Assembly: GCF_030410375.1 (NCBI RefSeq)
Contig: NZ_JAUHHE010000005.1
Coordinates: 62,001-126,000 of the forward strand
DNA length: 64,000 nt
Source of the DNA: Zwartia vadi
GTDB taxonomy: Bacteria; Pseudomonadota; Gammaproteobacteria; Burkholderiales; Burkholderiaceae_B
Reading direction: 5' to 3'
Of the stretch, positions 40,332 to 48,861 are shown one piece after another. Both the position numbers and the translations under genes were made by a program. Each line of letters opens with the position of its first letter. The stretch's first letter is position 1. The notes below the pieces were generated by a model. That model saw only the letters and a program-made list of their open reading frames with translations, ran no database searches and had not been told where the DNA came from.

Positions 40332-41212
40332 GTTGGCTCGGAAAGCTTCTCCCTCCTCGCATCAACAAAGCGCCTGCACAGGAAACACCCAGCAAGCGCG
40401 TCCCCGAGGGGCTTTGGGTAAAATGTCCCTCGTGCGAGTCTGTTCTCTACAATGAAGACCTCGCGGCAAACCTACATGTTTGCCCGAAGTGTGATCACCA
40501 TATGCGTATTGGCGCGCGTGCGCGAATCGAGTCCTTGCTTGATATCGAAGGCCGCGTTGAAATTGGTTCCAATACCCGTTCAATGGATCCGCTTAAGTTT
40601 AAAGATTCGCGCAAGTACCCCGAACGTGTCCAAGAAGCAGTCCGTCAAACAGGTGAAACGGATGCCTTGGTGGTGGTCAGTGGCGCCATTCGGAATGTGT
40701 CGTGTGTCTTAGCATGTTTTGAATTTGAATTCATGGGTGGCTCGATGGGTTCAGTCGTCGGAGAGCGTTTTGTTCAGGGCGTCCAAGCAGCAATTAAAAA
40801 TAAAGTGCCTTTCATTTGCGTGGCTGCCTCAGGTGGCGCACGGATGCAGGAGAGTTTATTTTCATTGATGCAGATGGCTAAAACGAATGCCATGTTGACG
40901 CGTTTAGCCGAGGCAAAGCTGCCTTTCATCAGTGTCCTGACCGACCCCACGATGGGTGGTGTGTCGGCAAGCTTCGCGTTCATGGGCGATGTCGTGATTG
41001 GCGAGCCCAAGGCACTGATTGGCTTTGCAGGCCCGCGCGTGATCGAGCAGACCGTGCGCGAGAAGCTTCCCGAGGGTTTTCAGCGCTCGGAGTTCCTGCA
41101 ACAAAAAGGTGCGATTGATATGGTTTTGGATCGACGTCAACTGCGCGAGGAACTCGCGCGTTTGATGGCAATTATGACGAATCAGCCCGTCGATAGCGTT
41201 GCAGCAGCTTAA
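40328..41212 (+). CDS. accD: acetyl-CoA carboxylase carboxyltransferase beta subunit
   Basis: Carboxyl transfer from biotin to acetyl-CoA in fatty-acid synthesis. The 294 residues begin with the four-cysteine zinc ribbon (CPSC ... CPKC, residues about 37-59), then the crotonase-like carboxyltransferase fold with [36 protein letters not shown] and [10 protein letters not shown]. Length is normal. It is coupled to trpA. folC, often next, does not follow. A strong terminator lies about 50 bases after the stop. Confidence 0.98.
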   Translation: MSWLGKLLPPRINKAPAQETPSKRVPEGLWVKCPSCESVLYNEDLAANLHVCPKCDHHMRIGARARIESLLDIEGRVEIGSNTRSMDPLKFKDSRKYPERVQEAVRQTGETDALVVVSGAIRNVSCVLACFEFEFMGGSMGSVVGERFVQGVQAAIKNKVPFICVAASGGARMQESLFSLMQMAKTNAMLTRLAEAKLPFISVLTDPTMGGVSASFAFMGDVVIGEPKALIGFAGPRVIEQTVREKLPEGFQRSEFLQQKGAIDMVLDRRQLREELARLMAIMTNQPVDSVAAA

Positions 41213-41259
41213 ATTCGGATCAAGATAAAAGCTGGGTCAAGAAAAAAAGCTGAGCCAAG

Positions 41260-41296
41260 AAAAAGGCGTATCAACTGAGTTGATACGCCTTTTTTA
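41260..41296. terminator. bidirectional rho-independent terminator between accD and rne
   Basis: GGCGTATCAA and TTGATACGCC form a perfect 10-bp stem around the loop CTGAG, with AAAAA before and TTTTTT after on the plus strand. Since the two genes converge, the same stem with its A-run gives a U-tract on the minus strand too, so it can end both accD and rne transcripts. Confidence 0.87.
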
Positions 41297-41323
41297 CTGA
41301 GCGCTCAAAAGCTTATAAGAAGC

Positions 41324-44167
41324 TTATAAGCGGGTCGTCTCTACCTGAACCAATGGCTCGTTAGAAATCACCGCGCGGGGCTTAGGCTCGCGACCAAGCT
41401 TGACCGGCACGATTCGTTGGCTGGCCATCGCTTGCGCCACGCGAACAGGATCACTCTCTACCCACTGCAGACCAGCGCGTTGCACAATTGCATGCAGCGT
41501 TGCTTTGTCAGCAGGTGCGACCGGAACCACAATCGGAGCAGAGGAGGCTGTTGTCGTCTGAACAGGCGCCGGTTCTGGTGCAACTTGAGGCGTTACAGGT
41601 GCAGGTGCTGGTTCAGAAATGACTGCGGTGGCTGCGGTTTGGATCGGTGCGGCAATCGGTGCAGCGATCGGTGCAGCAACAGGAGCCACAGCGATCGGTG
41701 AAACAGCAGGAGGAGTCGCAGCTGCTACAGTAGCCTCAGGTACCGGGGCAGATGTAACAGGAGCTGATGCAACGGGCGTCAGAGCAGTGGCAGGTGCTTG
41801 CGAGGTGTTTGAACCGGGCTCAACATAGTTGACCGGCGCAGCTGAAAGCCCTTGGCTCGACACATGGTTGTAGCCATCAACTTCTTGCGATTGATCATCG
41901 CGGCTGTCCATGCTCGTGCCTTCCTCTGCGCCACGACGACCGCGACGACTGCGGCGACGACGGCGTTTGCGCTCTGGATCGGCCTGATCGGCATCATCCT
42001 CTGCAAAACCCTGAGCATCCAGACCTTGTTGAAGGTTGGCTTGGTCATCAGAAAGCTGTGCAACAGAGGGTGTTGGACGCGCAGCCTGGGGGCGACGCTC
42101 GGTGGCAGCGGGAGCGGCTGTATCCAATGCATTGGCTGACAGGCCTTCTGTCTGCTCTGTGCGGACATCACCTGTGTCTTCGCGACGGTTGCGACCGCGG
42201 CCACGACGATTGCGGTTGCCACGTGGGTTCTCGTCACCTTGTTCGGCGCTTTCGATGCGGGCTTGAGGCGCGCGCTGGGTGAGTTCGTCTTTTGGAGGTC
42301 GGCGTGAATCGGCTGTCGCTGTTTCGCCAGTTGCCGGGCGACTCTCGCCACGGTTGTCCGGACGACGTCCACGCCCACCACGATTACCGCCGCGTCGGTC
42401 ACCTTGAGCGGAACGGCCGCGATCGCGGGAGTCGGAGGGCTTGGGGGCCTCCTCTTTCTTGTCGGCAGAGGAACCACCCGTGAGCCAGCCAAACAAGCGT
42501 GAGAACAAGCCAGGGGTGGCAGGCGTTTCAGCTTTCTTGGCAGGCGTGGAGGAAACCGGTGCAGGCTGCGATGGAGTGATGCCTTTGACGAGCGCTTCGG
42601 GCTTGGCTTTGATTTCCTGCTCTTTGGGTGCCCAACTCATGTCGGTCGAGGGTGCATCCACGAGATCAAAGCTGGTTTTGATATCCTCAAGACGTGGATC
42701 ATCATGACGCAGACGTTCGATATGGTGATGCGGCGTTTCGAGATGGCGGTTGGGGATCAGGATCAAGTTGACCTTGAGGCGCGTCTCGATTTTGGTGATA
42801 TCCGAGCGTTTCTCATTCAACAAGAAAGTCGCCACATCAACCGGCACCTGCGCGTGCACGGCCGCTGTGTTTTCTTTCATGGCCTCTTCTTGGAGCAAAC
42901 GCAAGACTTGCAAGGCGCTGGACTCTGCATCACGGATCACGCCTGTGCCATTACAGCGCGGGCAGGTGATGTGAGATCCCTCGTTTAGGGCGGGTCGCAG
43001 ACGCTGACGGGAAAGCTCCATCAGGCCAAAGCGGGAGATTTTGCCCATCTGAACGCGTGCGCGGTCAAAATGCAGCGCATCACGCAGACGGTTTTCGACC
43101 GCGCGCTGATTTTTGGTGTCTTCCATATCGATAAAATCGATCACGATCAGACCACCCAAATCTCGCAGACGCAGTTGGCGGGCGACTTCGTCGGCAGCTT
43201 CCTGGTTGGTGCGCAGGGCTGTTTCTTCGATATCGGCACCGCGAGTCGCGCGGGCAGAGTTCACGTCCACCGCGACCAAGGCTTCGGTATGATCAATGAC
43301 GATCGAACCGCCGGAGGGCAGTTCGACTGTGCGCGAGTACGCTGTTTCAATCTGGTGTTCGATCTGGAAGCGCGAGAAAAGAGGGACATCGTCGCGGTAG
43401 CGTTTGACGCGCTCGACGTTATCCGGCATCACCACGCTCATAAAAGCGGTTGCTTGGTCCGCAATATCGTCCGTATCGATCAAAATCTCGCCAATATCAG
43501 GCGAGAAATAATCTCGGATTGCGCGAATCACCAGACTCGATTCAAGATAAATCAGGATCGGTGCGGGGTTTTCTTTGGCGGCACCATCGATGGCCGTCCA
43601 GAGTTGCATCAAGTAGGACATGTCCCACTGCAGCTCCTCGGCATTGCGACCGATGCCGGCTGTACGGGCGATGATGCTCATGCCGGGAGGGATCGTCAGT
43701 TGATCCATGGCTTCACGCAGCTCTTGGCGCTCTTCGCCCTCGACGCGACGCGAAACACCGCCGCCACGCGGGTTATTGGGCATCAGAACCAGGTAGCGAC
43801 CGGCGAGCGAAATGAAGGTAGTCAGTGCCGCGCCTTTGTTGCCGCGCTCTTCTTTTTCGACCTGAACGATCAGCTCTTGACCTTCGCGCAGCGCATCTTG
43901 AATGCGCGCGGCACGAACGTCCACGCCTTCTTTGAAATAGCTGCGTGCGATTTCTTTGAAGGGTAAAAAGCCGTGACGGTCTTCGCCGTAATTGACGAAA
44001 CAAGCCTCGAGGCCAGGTTCGATGCGGGTAATGACACCTTTATAGATATTGCCTTTGCGTTGTTCGCGTCCGGCGATTTCGATATCAAGGTCGATCAGCT
44101 TTTGCCCATCGACGATTGCAACGCGTAGTTCTTCTTGGTGCGTCGCGTTAAACAACATGCGCTTCAT
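41324..44167 (-). CDS. rne: ribonuclease E
   Basis: Essential endoribonuclease of mRNA decay and rRNA/tRNA maturation, and scaffold of the degradosome. The 947 residues show the S1 domain near 35-120 (KGNIYKGVITRIEPGLEACFVNYGEDRHGFLPF split over it), the catalytic DNase-I-like part with the metal aspartates in ALVAVDVNSARATRG and VIDFIDME, and the zinc link CPRCNGTG. The C-terminal ~430 residues are disordered, with Arg-rich blocks and an Ala/Pro/Val repeat region near the end. ATG 44167 has GGAG 10 bases upstream; the frame is open further up but that part has no similarity to the family. Confidence 0.96.
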   Translation of the reverse strand: MKRMLFNATHQEELRVAIVDGQKLIDLDIEIAGREQRKGNIYKGVITRIEPGLEACFVNYGEDRHGFLPFKEIARSYFKEGVDVRAARIQDALREGQELIVQVEKEERGNKGAALTTFISLAGRYLVLMPNNPRGGGVSRRVEGEERQELREAMDQLTIPPGMSIIARTAGIGRNAEELQWDMSYLMQLWTAIDGAAKENPAPILIYLESSLVIRAIRDYFSPDIGEILIDTDDIADQATAFMSVVMPDNVERVKRYRDDVPLFSRFQIEHQIETAYSRTVELPSGGSIVIDHTEALVAVDVNSARATRGADIEETALRTNQEAADEVARQLRLRDLGGLIVIDFIDMEDTKNQRAVENRLRDALHFDRARVQMGKISRFGLMELSRQRLRPALNEGSHITCPRCNGTGVIRDAESSALQVLRLLQEEAMKENTAAVHAQVPVDVATFLLNEKRSDITKIETRLKVNLILIPNRHLETPHHHIERLRHDDPRLEDIKTSFDLVDAPSTDMSWAPKEQEIKAKPEALVKGITPSQPAPVSSTPAKKAETPATPGLFSRLFGWLTGGSSADKKEEAPKPSDSRDRGRSAQGDRRGGNRGGRGRRPDNRGESRPATGETATADSRRPPKDELTQRAPQARIESAEQGDENPRGNRNRRGRGRNRREDTGDVRTEQTEGLSANALDTAAPAATERRPQAARPTPSVAQLSDDQANLQQGLDAQGFAEDDADQADPERKRRRRRSRRGRRGAEEGTSMDSRDDQSQEVDGYNHVSSQGLSAAPVNYVEPGSNTSQAPATALTPVASAPVTSAPVPEATVAAATPPAVSPIAVAPVAAPIAAPIAAPIQTAATAVISEPAPAPVTPQVAPEPAPVQTTTASSAPIVVPVAPADKATLHAIVQRAGLQWVESDPVRVAQAMASQRIVPVKLGREPKPRAVISNEPLVQVETTRL

Positions 44168-44727
44168 GAGAGGGTTTCTCCATTTAAATGGCGCGCCGGA
44201 ATTCGACGCGCAGCCACGGGTTGTTGGCTGCGAAACACAGAAGCAGGCAAGGAGGACGCGCACCCTTGTTGAGGGCGAACGAAGAAAAGGTCTTTAGACC
44301 GGCACGGTGCGCCCTGAGGCGCGAGGTTCATTCAGCAGGAAGGTCAGAGTCACAATAGTGGTTGACGAAAAAAAGATGCTGAGAACAACATCAGGCGGAT
44401 AAGTGTCAAACGCCTGGTGCAGGGATACGACGGTTTCTTGCTATTAATCTTGCACTTAATTCAGTATTGCGCGCGGCACGAAGGGAAATGTCATCTCGGC
44501 GCGGGCGAAACGTTAATACGTCGCAACAACGCGCTTCAAGAGCATCCCGGTCTAGCCGACGACCAGCAACCCAGAAGGAAAGAAAGCAAGCGGTACAATA
44601 CAAACATCGTGCAGTGCGCGATCCGGACGGAGACGCTACAACATGCTGCATCTCAACGCAGGAGGGCTTAACAACCCGGCTTTCTTAACCCTTTTAAGGC
44701 TTCGCCGATTATAAGCCGCTTTTGCTG
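44168..44727 (-). other. 560-base gene-free region: probable rne leader and rluC/rne divergent promoter region
   Basis: No gene is visible in this stretch. If rne is transcribed from the TATAAT near 44710, its leader is about 530 bases. Small inverted repeats occur, such as CAGCCA-N8-TGGCTG near 44208 and GCGCC-N4-GGCGC near 44316. RNase E genes in enteric bacteria have long leaders by which the enzyme controls its own mRNA; that this one does so is inference. No tRNA or known riboswitch is recognisable. Confidence 0.45.
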
Positions 44728-44735
44728 ATGCGCAA
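44708..44735 (-). promoter_or_regulatory. candidate rne promoter
   Basis: On the minus strand a perfect TATAAT (44713-44708) stands 16 bases after TTGCGC (44735-44730), three of six matches to a -35. It overlaps the first codons of rluC on the other strand. The -10 context (GGCTTATAATCGGC) resembles the one before acpP. Confidence 0.35.
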
Positions 44736-45693
44736 AGATTCCATACCCCCCACACATAAAACTGCCGCCGAGGCCCCTGTCGTCAGGATGGTCGAGGTCA
44801 CTGAAGAGCATGACGGTCAGCGACTGGACAATTTCCTTATGCGCCTGTGTAAAGGCGTTCCCAAAAGCCACATCTATAAAGCTGTCAGAGGGGGAGAGGT
44901 TCGGGTCAATAAAGGACGCGTTGCGCCGGATGCCCGACTGAGTCTCGGAGACCTTGTGCGCGTTCCGCCCATGAGATTGCCTACGCCAGATGAGAAAAGA
45001 TCCGTTCCCGGCAGCGAGTTTCCGATTGTTTTCGAGGACGAAGGCTTGTTGGTGATTGATAAACCAGCCGGAACAGCTGTTCATGGTGGTAGCGGGGTCT
45101 CTTTTGGTGTGATTGAAGCCTTGCGCGCAGCCCGGCCTGGCGCTAAATTTCTTGAGCTCGCGCATAGGCTGGACCGTGATACCTCGGGATTATTGATCAT
45201 CGCCAAAAAAAGAAATGTTTTGCTCGCTTTGCATGAAATGTTTCGTACAGGCGGAGGAAGAAAGCATTACTTAGCCTTGGTTGAAGGGGATTGGGTCAAT
45301 GCGCGTCAGCACATCCGACTGCCACTGGTTAAATGGACGACCCAGAGCGGCGAGCGTCGCGTCAAAGTCCAAGCCGAAGGCCAGGTTGCTCACACAATTG
45401 TGAGTGCGCAACGTCGCTTTAATGGCTACAGTCTGGTCGACGCAGAGCTGCGAACGGGGAGAACACACCAAATTCGGGTGCATTTAGCCTCGAGCGGATT
45501 CCCGATCGTGGGTGATGATAAATATGGGCGTGATGAAACCCGCGCCCAATTCAGTAAGTTAGGATTCTCAAGAATGTTTTTGCATGCCTGTCGATTGGAA
45601 ATGCCCCATCCACTCACCCAAGAAACGATGGTGCTTGAGGCGCCTTTGCCGCCGAGTTGCGAAAATATCCTCCAAAAACTGGAGGCGAGATGA
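44728..45693 (+). CDS. rluC: ribosomal large subunit pseudouridine synthase RluC
   Basis: Makes pseudouridines in 23S rRNA. The 321 residues carry an N-terminal S4 RNA-binding domain (GQRLDNFLMRLCKGVPKSHIYK region), the catalytic aspartate in HRLDRDTSGLL, KHYLALVEGDW, and the C-terminal RTGRTHQIRVHLAS. The start ATG 44728 has no Shine-Dalgarno; TTG 44722 is in frame. rluC is divergent to rne, an arrangement also common in enteric bacteria, so both act in RNA metabolism. Its stop overlaps the next gene (ATGA). Confidence 0.95.
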   Translation: MRKDSIPPTHKTAAEAPVVRMVEVTEEHDGQRLDNFLMRLCKGVPKSHIYKAVRGGEVRVNKGRVAPDARLSLGDLVRVPPMRLPTPDEKRSVPGSEFPIVFEDEGLLVIDKPAGTAVHGGSGVSFGVIEALRAARPGAKFLELAHRLDRDTSGLLIIAKKRNVLLALHEMFRTGGGRKHYLALVEGDWVNARQHIRLPLVKWTTQSGERRVKVQAEGQVAHTIVSAQRRFNGYSLVDAELRTGRTHQIRVHLASSGFPIVGDDKYGRDETRAQFSKLGFSRMFLHACRLEMPHPLTQETMVLEAPLPPSCENILQKLEAR

Positions 45694-46346
45694 AACCCTA
45701 TTCCGTGATTGTGTTCGATTGGGATGGCACCCTGATGGATTCGACGCACAGCATTGTTGCGGCGATACAGGGAGCGTGTCGCGATCTCGAGCTACGCGTA
45801 CCCACTGCCCAGGAGGCTGCGTGGGTCATCGGCTTGTCGCTCGAACCCGCGTTGAGACGCGCGGTGCCGGACTTGAAGGCCTCGATGGAGCCCTTTTTTC
45901 TGGAACGCTATCGTTATCATTACCTGGCAAAAGACAAACAGCTCAAGTTATTTGACGGCGTACCCGAAATGCTCAGTGACTTGCAGGCCGCAGGGGCCAC
46001 GTTGGCGGTTGCAACGGGCAAAAGCCGCGTGGGCCTGAACCGTGCCCTGGCTGCCACGTCTTTACATGGCGCGTTTGCGGCCACCCGGACCGCCGATGAG
46101 ACCTTCGGTAAGCCTCACCCAGGCATGCTTCTGGAGCTGATCGATGAGTTGATGGTTGAGCCTGAGCAAATGGTGATGGTCGGGGATACCTCGCATGACT
46201 TGACCATGGCCGCCAATGCTGGTGTCCACGGGATTGGCGTGGCATACGGTGCCCATCCAGAAGATGAACTTCGAGCCTGTCCCCATCACACGATTGCGCC
46301 CGATGTATCGAGCTTGCACCAGTGGTTGCGTGAACGTATCGCTTAA
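45690..46346 (+). CDS. HAD-IA family hydrolase, phosphoglycolate phosphatase-like
   Basis: Cytoplasmic phosphatase of 218 residues. HAD motifs are FDWDGTLMDST (nucleophile and acid aspartates), LAVATGKSR (motif II), the lysine in GKPHPGML, and MVGDTSHDLTMAANAG (motif IV). The insert is the helical cap type of Gph and related enzymes. Substrate is not evident from sequence: phosphoglycolate, or a sugar or nucleotide phosphate. GGAGG stands 5 bases before the ATG, and the start overlaps the rluC stop. The same rluC-HAD pairing occurs in related bacteria. Confidence 0.85.
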   Translation: MKPYSVIVFDWDGTLMDSTHSIVAAIQGACRDLELRVPTAQEAAWVIGLSLEPALRRAVPDLKASMEPFFLERYRYHYLAKDKQLKLFDGVPEMLSDLQAAGATLAVATGKSRVGLNRALAATSLHGAFAATRTADETFGKPHPGMLLELIDELMVEPEQMVMVGDTSHDLTMAANAGVHGIGVAYGAHPEDELRACPHHTIAPDVSSLHQWLRERIA

Positions 46347-46393
46347 TCCCAAGAACAATGGGTGATTGAAGCGCCTGAAGTGTGTTCCAATCT

Positions 46394-46409
46394 TTAGGAA
46401 TATTCCTAA
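46394..46409. promoter_or_regulatory. perfect 16-bp palindrome, candidate operator of msrPQ
   Basis: TTAGGAATATTCCTAA reads the same on both strands. It ends one base before the AAGGAG ribosome site (46411-46416) of msrP and about 13 bases before its ATG. A weak promoter, TTGAAG (46366-46371) with AATCTT (46389-46394), would place the start of transcription inside the palindrome. A dimeric repressor bound here could block initiation. As an RNA hairpin it could instead mask the ribosome site. The binding protein is unknown. Confidence 0.5.
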
Positions 46410-46422
46410 TAAGGAGCTCCAG

Positions 46423-47382
46423 ATGCCTGTTTACCGTTACCCACGTATACGCGCCAGTGAAATCACGCCCGAAGAAATTTGGGAAAGTCGACGTCAATGG
46501 ATGAAAGCCGCTGGAGCTTCCGTTGCAGCGGGTGCCCTCGCTGGTTTGCCTCAGATCGCATCTGCTGCCAGCCTGGCAAAGCTCGATGCTCAGCGCTCCA
46601 CCCAATATGTGTTGATGGAGCCCGTCACGCCGGAAAAAGACGCGACCACCTACAACAACTTCTTTGAGTTTGGCATGGATAAGGATGATCCAGCCAAATA
46701 CGCGCACAAAATGCAAACTTCCCCATGGAAGCTTCGCGTGGAAGGCGAGTGCGCTGCGCCCAAGACGTTTGATATTGATGATTTGCGCAAGCTTGCCCCT
46801 CTCGAAGACCGCACCTATCGCATGCGTTGCGTTGAGGGTTGGTCAATGGCGATTCCCTGGATTGGCTATTCAATGTCGGAGTTGATTAAGCAAGTGCAAC
46901 CGAACGGCAACGCCAAGTTTGTGGAATTTGTGACGGATATGCAGCCCAAAAATATGCCTGGCTTGCGGACCCGTTCAGTCGACTGGCCTTACCGTGATGG
47001 TTTGCGCATGGACGAGGCGATGCATCCGCTGACGATGCTAGTGATGGGGATGTACGGAAAAGTCCTGCCAAACCAGAACGGTGCGCCTGTGCGTATGGTT
47101 GTGCCGTGGAAATATGGATTCAAGTCTGTCAAGTCCATCGTGACGATTCGTCTGCTGGAAAAGCAGCCAGTCGGTAGCTGGGAGCAGTCCCAACCCTCTG
47201 AGTACGGGTTTTACTCAAATGTGAATCCTGAGGTGTCGCATCCTCGTTGGAGTCAGGCAACCGAGCGCAGGATTGGCGAAGACGGCATTTTTTCTCCTAA
47301 GCGCAAAACGCTGATGTTTAATGGATACGCGAGCGAAGTGGCCTCCCTTTACGCAGGGATGGACTTGCGTAAAAATTATTGA
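46423..47382 (+). CDS. msrP: periplasmic protein-methionine-sulfoxide reductase catalytic subunit MsrP
   Basis: Molybdenum-cofactor enzyme that repairs oxidised methionine in periplasmic proteins. The 319 residues have a Tat signal ([10 protein letters not shown] followed by a hydrophobic run ending near ASAA), the sulfite-oxidase fold with the cofactor cysteine in [11 protein letters not shown], and the C-terminal FPS-type residues [13 protein letters not shown] 46423 is chosen for AAGGAG 6 bases upstream; an in-frame ATG at 46366 has no such site and would put the Tat signal too far in. msrQ follows, giving the usual MsrPQ pair. Confidence 0.96.
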   Translation: MPVYRYPRIRASEITPEEIWESRRQWMKAAGASVAAGALAGLPQIASAASLAKLDAQRSTQYVLMEPVTPEKDATTYNNFFEFGMDKDDPAKYAHKMQTSPWKLRVEGECAAPKTFDIDDLRKLAPLEDRTYRMRCVEGWSMAIPWIGYSMSELIKQVQPNGNAKFVEFVTDMQPKNMPGLRTRSVDWPYRDGLRMDEAMHPLTMLVMGMYGKVLPNQNGAPVRMVVPWKYGFKSVKSIVTIRLLEKQPVGSWEQSQPSEYGFYSNVNPEVSHPRWSQATERRIGEDGIFSPKRKTLMFNGYASEVASLYAGMDLRKNY

Positions 47383-47390
47383 GGCAGGGC

Positions 47391-47999
47391 GTGCAGACGC
47401 TCTCTTCCAAAACACTTGACCGCGCAAAGCCCCTGCTTTTTTTAGCGGGGCTTTTTCCTTTGCTCAGATGGGTGGTGCTTGGTTATCAACAAGCTCTCAC
47501 GGCGAACCCCGTCGAATTTTTGACCCGCTCGTCCGGTACATGGACGTTAGTGTGCTTGCTTGTCACACTTGCCATCTCACCTCTTCGTCAGTGGCTCAAA
47601 CAACCCGCTTTGTTACGTTGGCGACGCATGTGCGGCTTGTTCACTTTTTTTTACGCGGTGTTGCATGCCTTGTCCTGGGCCTGGTGGGACCAAAGCTTTG
47701 AGTGGATGCCGATGCTCGCGGATATTTGGAAAAGACCTTTTATTTTGGTGGGGGCGGCGGCATTTTTAACCATGACCTTGTTGGCCATTACCTCGACACA
47801 TGGTTGGATGCGCAGGTTGGGCAGACACTGGCAGACTTTGCATCGTTCTATTTACTTGATTGGAATATTGGCCATTTTGCATTACTGGTGGCATAAGCAA
47901 GGTAAAAATGATTTTGATACGGTCTTGATTTATGCCGCGGTGCTTGCCCTTTTGCTGGCGTGGAGGGTCTACCGCGCATGGTTTAAAAAGCGCATGTAA
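47391..47999 (+). CDS. msrQ: heme-binding membrane subunit MsrQ
   Basis: Six-helix inner-membrane protein that passes quinol electrons to MsrP. The 202 residues have hydrophobic helices and histidines for heme (FTFFYAVLHALSW, ITSTHGWMRRLG, WQTLHRSIYL, LAILHYWW), as in the ferric-reductase-like domain family. I chose GTG 47391 because GAGG lies 6 bases upstream; the TTG at 47379, inside the msrP stop, is also in frame. It converges on the amidase gene with a 25-base gap and no clear terminator. Confidence 0.92.
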   Translation: MQTLSSKTLDRAKPLLFLAGLFPLLRWVVLGYQQALTANPVEFLTRSSGTWTLVCLLVTLAISPLRQWLKQPALLRWRRMCGLFTFFYAVLHALSWAWWDQSFEWMPMLADIWKRPFILVGAAAFLTMTLLAITSTHGWMRRLGRHWQTLHRSIYLIGILAILHYWWHKQGKNDFDTVLIYAAVLALLLAWRVYRAWFKKRM

Positions 48000-48024
48000 G
48001 TCTCTGCGGTTAAAAAAGATCGCG

Positions 48025-48861
48025 TTAGAGACCAGAGCCTGAAGTTGGCAAGGCCATCAAGCGCGCAGCGGTTTGAGGATCAGGGCGACTAGTGACCAAA
48101 TCTGGTCTGTAATGCATCTGAAAGGCGCCGATGGCGGCCAAGGTGCCTGCATCAAAATAATTAGACTCCGGGACCTGATAGCCCACGCGCTTAAGTTGTT
48201 TTTGAAACCAGCCGGCATCTGGATAGCCTGTACGAATGAAGTTGGCCTCGTATTTTGCGGCGGCTGCCTCGTCAAACCAGCGCCCGACGCCCGCTTGAGC
48301 GAGTTTTTTCCAGGGGAAAGAAGGACCCGGATCAATTTTTCGCATCGGTGCGATGTCACTGTGTCCGACGATATTTTCCGGGGCGATGCTGTGACGTTGG
48401 GCGATCTCCTTGGTGAGCGCGATCACTGCGGCAATTTGGGTATCGGAGTAGGGCATACCTTTATCCCCCTTGCTATTGCGTGTCCACCCGGGATGCACAA
48501 TCTCGATGCCAATCGAGCGTTGATTGATGAATGTCTTGCCATACCAGCTGCTATCGCCCGCATGCCATGCGCTTTTGTCTTCGTTGACCAAGCGATAAAC
48601 GACCGGCGGTTTGTCGTCGCTCACAACGTAATGTGCGCTGACATCGCGATTGGTGAGTGTCATCAAGGCGCTGGGTTTGGTCGAGGCGGTGTAGTGCAGG
48701 ACAATGATATCGACACGACCACTTTGCCCGCGTGATTTCATTGAATCATCAAAGCGGAAAGGCCCGCTGACTTGAGAGGCGCAGCCAGAAAGCAACAACA
48801 CGAGAAGCCATACGCTCAGACGTGAGTAAAAAGTGCTGAGTGGTGAGACAAGCGTTAGCAT
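48025..48861 (-). CDS. N-acetylmuramoyl-L-alanine amidase, lipoprotein (AmiD-like)
   Basis: Peptidoglycan amidase of 278 residues. The N-terminal signal (LSVWLLVLLLSGCAS) ends in a lipobox, so the mature protein is anchored as a lipoprotein. Amidase_2 domain: zinc histidines are expected in IIVLHYTAS, GIEIVHPG and VGHSDIAPMRKIDPG. A peptidoglycan-binding helical domain follows at the C-terminus (FQKQLKRVGYQV ... AIGAFQMHYRP). ATG 48861 shares one base with the stop of the methyltransferase gene (TGATG). It resembles AmiD of enteric bacteria more than cytoplasmic AmpD because of the lipobox. Confidence 0.88.
   Translation of the reverse strand: MLTLVSPLSTFYSRLSVWLLVLLLSGCASQVSGPFRFDDSMKSRGQSGRVDIIVLHYTASTKPSALMTLTNRDVSAHYVVSDDKPPVVYRLVNEDKSAWHAGDSSWYGKTFINQRSIGIEIVHPGWTRNSKGDKGMPYSDTQIAAVIALTKEIAQRHSIAPENIVGHSDIAPMRKIDPGPSFPWKKLAQAGVGRWFDEAAAAKYEANFIRTGYPDAGWFQKQLKRVGYQVPESNYFDAGTLAAIGAFQMHYRPDLVTSRPDPQTAARLMALPTSGSGL

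Noticed and set aside
41600-41760. Repeated API/AAPI codons near the rne 3' end, considered as a repeat element
   Set aside because: They are in frame within the low-complexity tail of RNase E and are explained by protein composition.
43070-43966. 298-codon open frame on the plus strand opposite rne
   Set aside because: It lies wholly inside the conserved catalytic part of RNase E on the other strand, has no recognisable domain, and reflects codon bias of rne.
44168-44727. Possible tRNA or riboswitch in the rne/rluC gap
   Set aside because: I found no cloverleaf, T-loop or known aptamer pattern; only small inverted repeats.
45973-46716. 247-codon open frame on the minus strand across the HAD gene and msrP
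   Set aside because: It spans two well-supported genes, including the msrP promoter palindrome, and its translation has no recognisable motif.
48000-48030. Terminator between msrQ and the amidase gene
   Set aside because: GTCTCT and AGAGAC pair over a loop of roughly 20 bases without a proper T-tract; too weak to call.
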